A stretch of DNA of 64,000 bases from Phytophthora hibernalis (taxonomy: Eukaryota > Oomycota > Peronosporomycetes > Peronosporales > Peronosporaceae): the NCBI GenBank assembly GCA_012656075.1, contig JAAKBF010000149.1:248001-312000 (forward strand). The letters are read 5' to 3'. Positions 23,873 through 33,423 of the stretch are shown one piece after another; positions within the stretch are counted from its first letter, which is position 1, and the number at the start of each line of letters is the position of its first letter. The position numbers were made by a program, and so were the translations under genes. Below the pieces are notes generated by a model, which was not told the DNA's origin, searched no databases, and was given only the letters and a program-made list of their open reading frames with translations.

Positions 23873-24581
23873 AAATGATGGCCACTCGTCCCGGCGCAGC
23901 TTCGTCCCCTCTAAACCGTCGACGCCTTCACCCGTACACGACGCCGACGCCATGTGTCGCTACCCGAGCAAGAAGTGCTGGAACCCGCGCGCACTTAAGC
24001 GCAACGGAGAGCGCCACAACCTGTGCGACCTGCACCGCCAGAAGGCCAACAAGAACCAGCGCCGTCTCGAGCTCAAGCGCAAGGTCCGTGCACAGGCCTC
24101 CACGGAAACGGAGCCTAATGGTAAGCGTCTGCGCAAGAAGCCGCGTCAACGCGCACGTCGCGCCCCTCTCAGCGCCCATTTGGCCATGAAGGAGGAGGCG
24201 CAGCAGGCTGCCAGAGCTGCTAGAGCCTCCAGTGCAGGATCAGAACCTACAGGATGGTTCCTGCAGGATCTGGGACTGCTGGACGGCCATTTCGATGGAT
24301 TTCAGACTCAGCAGCTGGAATTGCCTGGTGCGGTGGACGAGGAGGTGCTGGACCGCATCCTGCAGGACGGACAGGATGGGTGTAAGAGTTTGGAGACGAC
24401 GGGACTGGAGGCTTTGGCTGCGTTGCCAGAGGGAAAGACGTCCCCTGTGGACGTGGGTGAGACCTGGGATAGTTTGGACTTCAGTGACTACTGGATGACG
24501 ACACCAGTTGACCAGCCAGCCTTGAGCTTCGACGCGTCGACCTTTATAGTGGATGAAGACGTGTTCGTCGCGGACGTGTGA
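23873..24581 (+). CDS. Cys/His-basic motif protein, paralogue 2
   Basis: The core motif CRYPSKKCWNPRALKRNGE then RHNLCDLHRQ and ANKNQRRLELKRK begins at 23955 in the frame running to stop 24581. An ATG at 23952 directly precedes it. An upstream ATG at 23873 gives MMATRPGAASSP in another frame. One extra C in 23906-23909 joins it to a Ser/Pro-rich lead-in, so I take 23873 as the start. The C-terminal half is acidic, with LLDGHFDGF, DSLDFSDYW and STFIVDEDVFVADV, like a transcriptional activation region. Together with the basic metal-binding-like motif this suggests a DNA- or RNA-binding regulator (inference). Its closest visible relative is the gene immediately upstream. Confidence 0.75.
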
Positions 24582-24721
24582 CTGCGCGCTCCTATTTATT
24601 CTATTGTACACATTAGGACGCCAACGCAGCCTCGGTCGAAATAAATGCCCATGTCTTCCATCATAAGAAAGTCTGCCTAAAAATACAGCTTCGACATCAA
24701 TATCCGTGCTGAGTTTGTGAA

Positions 24722-25860
24722 ATGCCGCAAATTCGAGGAGCAGCAGGATCGACGATCGACTCGCCAGGAGTGATCATCGGCTGTGTACTGCTCCTGTTGC
24801 TCGTCTTGGGTTTCTTCCAGCAGCAGATTCAAAAACGCAAGCGACGAACGCGTACGTATAACGGGCAGATGAAAATGGTAATGTACCATCTCGCATTGTG
24901 TAACAAGAGAGTGTTCCCTTGAACTACATGTAGAATATCACCCGCCATTGCAACTTCAACAGTCCAGCAGGGGCGTGATTGAGCAGATTGGCAGACGTAA
25001 GGAGGACCTCCGACGCTATATCGGCAAGCTTAAAGAGCAGCTCGCAGCTCGAGAAGATCAGTTGCGGTACCATGACGAACTCGAAGAAATCGTGACCTCC
25101 AGAGTGGAAACCAGTAGACGCGATGATGAGGTAAGGCCGAGCATAACTTGTGGCCTCCATCTTCCAGCATGCTGACTTCCTTTTGCTGCGTACATGCAGG
25201 AGTGGACCAGGCTCATGAAAGCCGGCAAGAAAATTCACGGCGACAACTGGAACACTTCCAACGGCGATGAGCCTTCACTCAGGTAACATCTTTTTCCCTT
25301 GGCAGTCACGAGCTCTCAAGCGCGGTACTAACCTTCTCAACTCTTTGTTAGAGGGCTAATGGAGCTCCACAAAGAGGAGCTGCTCGAGTACAAACGCTCG
25401 TCCCAAAATCGTCCCGAATCGATTCGTCAAAACACAGCGCGTACTTTCACGTCGAGAGAGAGGCGATTCGACATCCGTCAAAGTTTACACTCCCGCTGCC
25501 GAAATTACAGCCAGTAGCTCCTTCCCCAGCGTCTCACATGGCACTGGGGCAACACTGAAACCCGATGGACCCAAGTTCATCCCACCTCAGTGGCAGTCCA
25601 CTCGAGCCAAGGCAGGGGCTCGCCTTTCAGCAGCAATCCCCGTCCAGCTTGATAGGCCGGGAGATGACTCTGACGAAGCATCACCAACGCAGAAAATGTT
25701 TGTGCCACCACTAGACTTCACCAGACTCGGCGGTAGACTAGCAGCCATCGTAGTTCGAGAGGAACCTGACGAGCCTGTACAAAAACAGAAGAGAAAGAGT
25801 TTCGAGGCAACATTTCAACGGCAGACGCGGCTTGCAGCTTTGCTTCGAAAGAAGAAGTAG
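24722..25860 (+). CDS. Membrane-anchored coiled-coil protein
   Basis: Four exons: 24722-24851, 24934-25130, 25200-25282 and 25351-25860, all GT/AG with matching phases. The first exon encodes a short lumenal or outside end and one hydrophobic helix (VIIGCVLLLLLVLGFF), followed by the basic stop-transfer KRKRR. Exon 2 encodes a charged coiled coil (RRKEDLRRYIGKLKEQLAAR ... DELEEIV). Exon 4 changes frame near 25390 (an AAA run, one base too many) and ends in a basic tail (KQKRKSFEATFQRQTR). The size is about 300 aa. No known family is recognised. It is probably a single-pass membrane tether with a cytosolic coiled coil. Confidence 0.65.
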
Positions 25861-26079
25861 CGCAGTGAGAGCACCAATCAACGCAGGTAAGAAGCGTAAA
25901 CGGTTTAGAGATGACAAAATACCCTGACAAACCGTCGGAAGTGGAGGGTCGATGTTCACAGCGTGCCGGATGAGGTTAAATACACGCGCCATTTTTCCTC
26001 TTTATCCAGAACGGCTGTGACATGGCATGAAACACAAGTTAAGGCAAAGTTGGCACGCTCAAAACACATTCATCTTCGA
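25861..26079. other. Convergent intergenic spacer
   Basis: A short gap lies between the 3' ends of two convergent genes. No feature is evident. Confidence 0.3.
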
Positions 26080-26878
26080 TCACGCATCGGTTTTCGTCTT
26101 CTTGCTCGGCGGCCGTCGAGACTTCTTCGACGACTTCGGTGTGGTGATCGGTTCGCGACTGCCCTCAGGCACCTTCTCCAGCACGAACTTCTCCAGGTCG
26201 CGGAACGTCTTGTTGTCGATGTGGTCGACGACAATGTCCAGCTCATCAGGCGAGCTCTTGTCCAACGCCTTCGGGCACTGCTCCTGCAGCAGCTCGATAA
26301 CCGCATTCAGTTCCTTGCTCGGGACCTTGTAGATGTTCTGGCTGAAGTGAATCTTCTCCTCCAGACTCGGGGCTCTACCAAAGCACATACCACGTCAAAA
26401 CCCACCAACAATCTCCTCAAATCCACAGCAAAACACCATACGGTATGCTCTTGTCCGCCTTGGGGACCGGCCCCACGTCCAGCTTCATGGTCTTGACCCG
26501 TTCCTCGAACTTCTTGGTCAGTTCATCGGCCAGCAGATAGAGATCCGAGCCGTCCTGGTTGTAGAGCTTGCAGTTGTGCCACACGAGGCGCATGTCGCGC
26601 GCAAACTCGGCCGGCTTCTTGTAGTCGTTCTTGATCAGCTTGCCGCGGATGGTACCCAGGTCCATGGGCTCCTTGACCACCTGCAGGTAGTCGTAGAGGC
26701 CCCATTCCTCCCAGTTGACACGCTCGCGGAAGGGCTCTAGAGCACAGAAACAAGAGTGAGTATATTGCTATCATTCAGGAGGATTATACACCAACAGAAA
26801 TGACCACACACCGCAGCTATCAAGCTTGATAAAGTGCTCCACGACGTCCATACACTTTTTCTTGTTCTCGGGATCCAT
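26080..26878 (-). CDS. Bromodomain plus NET-domain protein (compact BET-like)
   Basis: Three exons: 26878-26812, 26736-26442 and 26374-26080. The product is about 219 aa. The bromodomain opens almost at the start (EPFRERVNWEEWGLYDYLQV, then VKEPMDLGTIRGKL) and keeps the acetyl-lysine-reading Asn in HNCKLYNQDGSDLY. A C-terminal NET (extra-terminal) region follows: SLEEKIHFSQNIYKVPSKEL, then LDIVVDHIDNKTFRDLEKFV, with a basic tail ending KKSRRPPSKKTKTDA. The protein should read acetylated histones in the nucleus and recruit partners through NET. Unlike animal BET proteins and yeast Bdf1, it has a single bromodomain and almost no linker, as in plant GTE-type or minimal protist forms. Confidence 0.9.
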
Positions 26879-27299
26879 GGCGTTTGCTAGACGGGATTTT
26901 GGCGGCGATAGAAGGCGAGAATCTACATGAAAACGATATAAGTAGATAGGTGAGATATGAATCTACATGGTGCAGATGTTGCATTGCGTGATACGGCGCT
27001 GGGGAGCGCGTGCGCAAGCGTTAACAGGCAGTACATGCGTCCATGTGACGTCGCCCTCACCTTTCGACCTTGTGTGGGAATGAAGTGGTTGACAAAAGAG
27101 AGAATTGAAAGTAATGTACAAAACATAAATTGCCTATATTAGGTTGGTGTAGCCCTTTATAGATGGCTACATGTAACCTTCAACTTCGGTCGTCCGCTTC
27201 CAAGCCTCGCAGCATGTGCGTGTGACCGGCGTGCAGTGAATCGATGGTAGCATGTATTGACAGTATGTTTTGTGGTATGATTGATCCATTGCTAGGCTA
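26879..27299. promoter_or_regulatory. Divergent spacer, bromodomain and CNB genes
   Basis: About 420 bases between divergent genes. tacatg/catgta motifs recur (26925, 26965, 27031, 27170). The missing first exon of the cyclic-nucleotide-binding gene probably lies here, but I could not place its ATG. Confidence 0.3.
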
Positions 27300-29284
27300 T
27301 CGAAGGGAGCAAGCTGGCAGGAGCAGCTCAACCACGAACTTTCAGAGGTGCGAGCCAACTTGAGGCGAATTCTTCTGCTGTCTGAAGTGGCGAGATGCAA
27401 GGCCGACTACGAGTTCCTCGACAATTACAGTGCGTTGCAATCGATACATCTACGTATAATTGGCGCATGCAGTCTAGTCATTATTACTTGCGTTGCCTTT
27501 TTGCTGATCAGTTCAACGCGTCAAGTACTTTCGTGCGTTGCCGCCGAGAGACCGACAGCGGTTCTTAAAGGCCGCCAAAGGCATCGAGCTCGACGATGGA
27601 GATGCGCTTTTCAGGATTGGTGATCGTGCTGATGCGTTCTACTGCATCATGTACGGCACAATGAGCGTCGTCATGGACTTTTCGCGAATGGCAGCTCCTA
27701 CGCTGAACGAGTTCGAGGAGATCATGAATCGAGCCCGTGTGCACTCGAGCTTTCTGAATCCGGGCGGAAAGCTCGATGTGTCACATGATGCTACGTACGT
27801 TGTGCGCACGATGAAGCCTCTGGAAGTTTTCGGTGACGTCGGCCTGCTTCTTGAAGAGCAGCAGCGTACCGCTTCGGTTGTGGCCACGGAAACCACGTTG
27901 CTCATGCAGATTGATCGTGATACGTTCATGGCACTACGCGCGTGTAATCTGTCGCGAGATCTCCGGTAAGCTTACGAGATTAACGCAAATTTGAATTTCG
28001 TGGATGAGCTAACTTGCACATTGGCGTAATTGGTGCCAGCGAGAAAATGACGTTCTTAGCAGGTGTGACCTGCCTGGATCACTGGGAAGACGAAGGCATC
28101 CTGAAGCTATGTGACCGAATGGAGAAGATACAGCACACGTACAACGATGTCATCGTCGTGGAAGGCGAGCCTGCAAGTAAGTAAGCTTGATCTTTTTGTT
28201 TAGCTGCCTCTGATCTGAGTTTTGTTGATTCTCGCCTGAAGACAACTTTTATTTCATCAAGCATGGTGAATGCAGGCTGGTCAAACGCTACTCGGCTCTC
28301 GAATACGATGGTCGCAAGCAGCCACGCATTGTTGAAATATCTACCGTCTGCAGGTAGTATTGGTACTTCCTGAAACGCAATCGTTCAAAGCTCATCTAAC
28401 ATACTAACACTCGCATTGTGCTTCGTGAAGTCAGCACTACTTTGGGTTTTACGAGGCAATTCTGGGTGCGACGAACGCGGTGTTTTCGGTCTTGATTTCG
28501 TCACCGACGGCCACTTTGTATCGTGTCGACCGTGTGGATTTCCGACATATAATGCTGAAGGATACAGCCACAGAGCAAATGCTGCGTCAGGAAGTAAATA
28601 ATCTTTCAGTGCGTGCTGATACTTCCAGGGTCACGCGAGACTTGCAAAGGGAAATGAAGTGGAACCAATACAAACACGAGTTGGTGGACTCTGTTATCAG
28701 TAGGCACGAGGAAGAGCACATTGCAATCATGGGGCCACGACCGGATCTTGGTTGCTATCGATCACCGCGTGAGCCGAACTTTTGTCTGCCGAAGCTGCCA
28801 TTATCGCCGACGTCTAGGAGAGGAGCACAAACTGAGCGAGGCGTTCCGGGCGTCTCCTGTGGCCAACTACGACGAGTACAAAAACCATTAACAGACAGAC
28901 CAAAGCCTTCTCCACGTCGTTCGCGTGGAAACGATGGCAATTGGCTCAGTGTACGTGTTTCCTGCTTTCTGATGAGAAGTTTGGAAGCCTTACGTTATAT
29001 CGTATCGTAACCTTTGAAGTGGGCACGACAACGCGCTGGGAGCAACGACAACACGAGTCTGAGTGGCCGGGGTAGCTCTGACAACAAGGATGAACAGGTA
29101 ACTCGTCAATTTGTTGCACGCCAGTCTTTTGTTTACATGTAACAACTAACGGTTGTGGTTGCAGGCACTCGCGAGCAACGTCCAATGGAGCAAGACGTCA
29201 CAAATCATGGGCGGACTCAGCAACGACGAGGACAAAGTCTCAACGGTGATCGTAGAATTGCTCACGTCGAAAGGTGAACACTAA
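27300..29284 (+). CDS. Protein with two cyclic-nucleotide-binding domains
   Basis: Exons seen: up to 27429, 27512-27965, 28040-28176, 28242-28353, 28431-28950, 29020-29097 and 29165-29284 (TAA). The first exon has no ATG after an upstream in-frame stop, so a 5' exon is missing. The N-terminal helix (WQEQLNHELSEVRANLRRI) leads into CNB domain 1: DGDALFRIGDRADAFYCIMYG, then FGDVGLLLEEQQRTASVVA, the phosphate-binding cassette with its Arg. CNB domain 2 follows: VIVVEGEPANNFYFIKHGECR and HYFGFYEAILGATNAVF. The second cassette lacks the classic FGE...RAA pattern, so it may bind no ligand. There is no kinase or channel domain. The C-terminus is Arg/Ser-rich. It is likely a cAMP/cGMP-responsive adaptor, as in cilia-associated CNB proteins (inference). 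Confidence 0.75.
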
Positions 29285-29482
29285 ACTCCAATACGAAGGT
29301 AAATTAGTGGGATTCCATTGCTGCATCTTCTTGAGTTACCAATGCAGCGAGCAAGTTGTGTTGAGCTACAGACGAAAAATCATTCGAGCGAATAAGTTAC
29401 TACAAGTGGCGACTGGCGAGTTGGGGGTTGTCGCGTCCACGACGATAGGACTGCGTCCGTCCTTCCGTCGTTACCACATCGT

Positions 29483-30373
29483 CTACACGAAGGCGTGTTC
29501 CGTGTCTTCTGTGATCGTGTACAGTTCTTCCAAGCACATGGCCGACGTCCTCGAAGGGATTGGCGACTCGATTGAGCCGGCAGCGCTTACTGGTGACGGG
29601 TTGGTGCCTCCTGTCGACGGCGGCGTGTCCAGGATCGGCATATCCCCACCATTGCTACTGCCATTGCTGACCGACTTCCAGTCGGGAATGAGGTCCTCGC
29701 CCAAGTCTTTGATGTCTAGGAAGGATCGAATTGCCTTGAGCACTCGACACTGCGAGTTGACGCAGCATCGCACCTGACGCTTGGGCGCCGAGCGGTACAC
29801 TGCCAGCACCATCTCCACGAAGTTCTGCAGCTGGGCCTGACGTTCTCTAGCGATGCGGACGTCGTCGTCTCGGTGTAGTTTGAACTTCATCTTGCGTCGC
29901 GGGAACTTGAGCGCCGCGAGCTGTTGCGCGAGCTGCAGACACGCGCCATTGCGGCACTGGCTGCGTCCTTTCTCACCTGCTGCAGTCGCGACTTTGCCGT
30001 CCAGCAGCAATTGCTGACGCAGGTCGCGGAACTGCGAGTAGCGCTTCTGCAGCACGAAGTTCTCCTTGCCTGTGTCCACGTGCAGTCGGAACTCGCAGTG
30101 CGTGTTGACGCGCGTGACGCCCACGAAACGGACCGACGTCTCGATGACCTCGTGGCCCGGGATGTTGCCGAAGCTCGAGAGGCGACTGGAGCCCAAGTCC
30201 GACGACAAGCGTAGCACGGCCGGCATCGAGTTGCGGTTGCGCAGCGCGTGGTGCGAGCGGGACAGCGCGTCGTCAAAGGACACGGGGCGGTGGCTCGCGA
30301 ACGATTCGGCCACATGCCGCTCCACGAGCTGTCGGGAGTCCATGGCCAGCTCGTCGGCGAAGAGGGCGGGCAT
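29483..30373 (-). CDS. PX-domain phosphoinositide-binding protein
   Basis: Single-exon frame of 296 aa from ATG 30373. The N-terminal 70 residues are Ser/Arg-rich. The PX domain spans about 75-225: TRVNTHCEFRLHVDTGKENF, then LQKRYSQFRDLRQQL (the basic RYSxF pocket), a Pro-containing loop LKFPRRK and RERQAQLQNFVEMVL. It has an unusual Cys insertion (KGRSQCRNGACLQL) and a Cys pair after it (RCCVNSQC). The tail is acidic and Ser/Pro-rich. Family knowledge: PX domains bind PI3P or related lipids on endosomes. No BAR, kinase or RhoGAP domain is attached. It is convergent with the CNB gene, about 200 bases apart. Confidence 0.85.
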   Translation of the reverse strand: MPALFADELAMDSRQLVERHVAESFASHRPVSFDDALSRSHHALRNRNSMPAVLRLSSDLGSSRLSSFGNIPGHEVIETSVRFVGVTRVNTHCEFRLHVDTGKENFVLQKRYSQFRDLRQQLLLDGKVATAAGEKGRSQCRNGACLQLAQQLAALKFPRRKMKFKLHRDDDVRIARERQAQLQNFVEMVLAVYRSAPKRQVRCCVNSQCRVLKAIRSFLDIKDLGEDLIPDWKSVSNGSSNGGDMPILDTPPSTGGTNPSPVSAAGSIESPIPSRTSAMCLEELYTITEDTEHAFV

Positions 30374-32147
30374 GCTTCAGCCTGAGGTGACGGCGAGGAC
30401 GGTGGAGTTAACCTGTCTGCAAGCGAGCGGATTGGCGAGTGAACAAAGTCGGCTTGGACGCCACGCCACGCTGACCTCAACTCACCAGTCAGGATAAGCA
30501 GGAGAGGGACGTTGGGCACAGAGCAGCCTGCTGGACAGCGGCGGCTGGCCTATGCTCCCGTTTCGGTGACACAAGTTGCCGACAACTTGCACGTTACATA
30601 CAGCCGCTTCAGAAAAGCGACGACTCATAACGCGACTTGACTTGGTGCTGGTTGGGTTCATGCAACGGTTGCAAGTCCCAGGTGGCTGGTCATATTCCAA
30701 CCACCGCTGGAATCCCAGACACTCCACACCCAGCGGAATTTCGGATGTACCTTCACTTTTGCGAATCTCGGAAGGTTCTGCAACGTGGCGCGGGCATTTT
30801 TAGAGATGAGCATCTTTAAAAATGGCAACGCCACGTTGAGCATCGTCACCAACGTCGTGGTTAAGGACGACTGACAGTCTGCCACGCCATGATCCTCCCG
30901 AGGACAACCGATGTTTTTGCTTTCAGGCGATCGCTTCGAAGTTGGCGATCTCATCTCAAGTGGAGATGGAGAGTCTCAACCACAGCTGCAGCTGAGTTGT
31001 GAGATGGATGGAGCCATTGGATGTGTGGTGCTTCCCATGGGGTTCACTTGGCTGTGAGGCCAGAGCAACCGGCAGGAATAGCTGTGTGTCCGGAGAAATG
31101 AAGCGAGGATGCTGCATGGAGGTGTTAGCCAACTTGGCCCCGTTACGAGGACGGAAACGTTCCGGGTTTCCAAATTCTGCCAAAACCTACGCGCTCAACG
31201 TCACCGAGTCTAGAGGCCAGCGGAATCCATGGAACTTCCATTGGAAGTGACCACGTTGGAACGTAGGCCGCCACCAAGTTTTCACTGGCAAAGTCGCGGT
31301 CTTCAATTTGCAGGAAGTTGGCCACCGTTGTGCTTCAAAGCAGCGATCGGGGTGAACCTTTGGATTTGTCCAGCCCCTATGCAGTCTCAGCATGGGACAG
31401 CAGTGATCAAGTACAGAGACCCCACTGTTTGGCGAAGAGCAATCGGTGTCGGCTCGCATTCCAAAAGCAAGCAAACCTCATCTCCTGGTCTGCTCTACTG
31501 ACAGTATTACTGTAAAAGGCATGCAGTAAAATTGCATCTGTCGCTTCTGGGCCAGGACTGGCGCATGAGGAAGCAGTCCATGCCGCAACAATCGATTGAA
31601 GCGACTCGCTGGATACTTGTTATGCCACCGTCAATGACGGCCCGCTTGCTCCGGTGCACACTTTTGCATTTTGATTCCGCGCCTTCGACCTCTCACGAGT
31701 CGTGAGTCACGACTACTTCGTACCAAGGAATTCTCAGCCAATTGCTCGCCTTGAATCACGGCGAGTCCGTGATGCATACGTAGCGATTACCAGCACGAGG
31801 ATTCACCACCACAGGATACCAACGAAGTTTAACACACAGATGATACCAATGCAGCAGCAGCTAGGAGACTGACTGGCGTCTGCTACGTCAGATAGAGGTG
31901 TTTCCAAACCACCCGCCGACACACACCAACTCCCGACGCGTTTCAACGAGACGGCGATGTCCCCGGCAGTTAACGCGCGAAATCGTTGCTAACGGTAAAT
32001 ACGTCAACTCGTTGCCGTCATGATTAAAGCGGTGGCGCCTGTCAGCATTTGATGCGTGGATCGGGCATGAGGGAGGCGGTTCCCAACAGCGAGGCGAAAC
32101 AGAATACAGGTTAACCCGGACGCAGCAGTTTATTCCTCACGCCTCGG
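30374..32147. other. Gene-poor stretch, no confident gene
   Basis: 1.8 kb with many short frame-broken ORFs on both strands. Some look once-coding, for example plus-strand GDRFEVGDLISSGDGES near 30930 and a minus-strand hydrophobic run at 30850-30700, but none connects into a gene. A palindrome AGTCGTGA-g-TCACGACT lies at 31698-31714. The first 100 bases after 30374 presumably hold the PX promoter. Confidence 0.3.
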
Positions 32148-32586
32148 TTACTCCTTAAACTCCAGCAGCGTACGGGCGGCCAGCAGCCCCATGTCGTAGA
32201 ACGAAGAAACAGCGGCGCGCAGCAATCGGATTTCCGTGGCCTCAAAGTGGCTGCAGCGACAACCAACCACAACAAAACGGACCCAAGTCAGCACCAATAC
32301 ATGCCATACACCACAAATTGACCATTATCAGAGGTAAAGCAATAGTTGCAGACGTACACGTGGAGCTCCGAGCCCTTGACGGTCAGTGCACGGTGGACTT
32401 TGTCGGGCTGCAGTTCGTCGTCGACCTCCAGCGTCTGCAACACATACTGCGCGTCCACAGCCTCGGGAAACGAGAGGCTGACCTCGCTGTGAAGCACAGA
32501 ACAACGAGAGCAAGGTTAGCGCTGTTAAGAAGGACGAGGCCAAGGAGCGAGCCGTACCATTCGAACGGGTGCGTCGCGCTAGCCAT
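32148..32586 (-). CDS. PCC1: KEOPS/EKC complex subunit Pcc1
   Basis: Three exons: 32586-32558, 32486-32358 and 32250-32148, with introns of 71 and 107 nt, GT/AG borders and exact phase. The product is 86 aa, the usual Pcc1 size. The pattern fits the family: an early beta strand (CEVSLSFPEAVDAQYVLQ), LEVDDELQPDKVHRAL, LHVHFEATEIRLLRAAVSSF and a C-terminal helix ending LLEFKE. Pcc1 is the dimerising subunit of the KEOPS complex. That complex makes the universal t6A modification on ANN-decoding tRNAs and also affects telomeres and transcription. The protein acts in cytosol and nucleus. The tiny, multiply split gene is easy to miss by ORF search. Confidence 0.9.
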
Positions 32587-33423
32587 GGTCTTTTGATGGA
32601 CAGATCGAAATGGGTTTGAGTGGTGTACGTAATCTAGTGTTTATATCGTCACATTGTGTAAACCACACAATCCCACACATGGATACACTCTAGCAGAAGC
32701 CAAAGAGGTGACGTTGTTGAAGCGCGTCGCGCTGTCGATTCATCGGCATGTTTTCTCGTCGTCAGCGTGCTTCGTATGGTTGGACTCACATCGCCGAGGA
32801 GAGCTTCGCAAAGGAGACTCGCTCACACAAAGCAAACTCAGCTTTCGGTAGAAGAGGAGTGGCTTCGAGTAAAAGCCCGCTTGAGGCGAAACTAAGTCGG
32901 ATGTACTGTACCTACGTACTTACTGGCCATCGTCAAACGAAGAAGTTTTCGATCATCGGAGCCTGCAACAGTAGGTCTTAGGTACTGTATGAAAAACTTC
33001 GTGCCGAAAATGCCATGTCATGTTGAGCTCCAGTTGAGCCACCGCAAGATCACTTCCAAATGACTTGAACACTGTATGTGCAAGTTTGACCAGCATGATT
33101 GCTTTAACACAACCCCGTCTCATAAACGGGCCCCCATTGGTCGAAAGTGTGCTCACCGAAACGGTCTGAATAGTTTTCGCGTGCTCCCATTTGTCGAAAA
33201 TGCGCTGTTCGAGCTGTTCAAACTGAACACTTGCCTTTTTGACACGGTTCTTTGACCAGGTTCCCATCCGACTTTTGTGCATTGGTCGAGTCTCTTACAG
33301 GCTCTTCCCCTCGCCTCTGCATCCACCGAGGCAAGCGCATCAACTCCAGCCAGTTCCGCTTCAGCAGGTCCACCACCACGAGCGCCACGTTCGTATAGTC
33401 CACCGCCGAACTCGAAGCAAGTC
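32587..33423. other. Intergenic stretch with uncertain ORFs
   Basis: Two weak coding candidates: plus-strand 32748-32920 (MFSRRQRASYGWTHIAEESF, basic) and minus-strand 33282-32953 (SVQFEQLEQRIFDKWEH, then LSTNGGPFMRRGCVKAIML). The second looks like part of a transposon-encoded or CENP-B-type protein but is too short to place. Promoters for Pcc1 and for the TRP-like gene should also be here. Confidence 0.3.

Noticed and set aside
32953..33282. Minus-strand 109-aa ORF as a real gene
   Set aside because: It looks coding in places but has no start context, no second exon and no recognisable domain, so it is mentioned only as a weak candidate.
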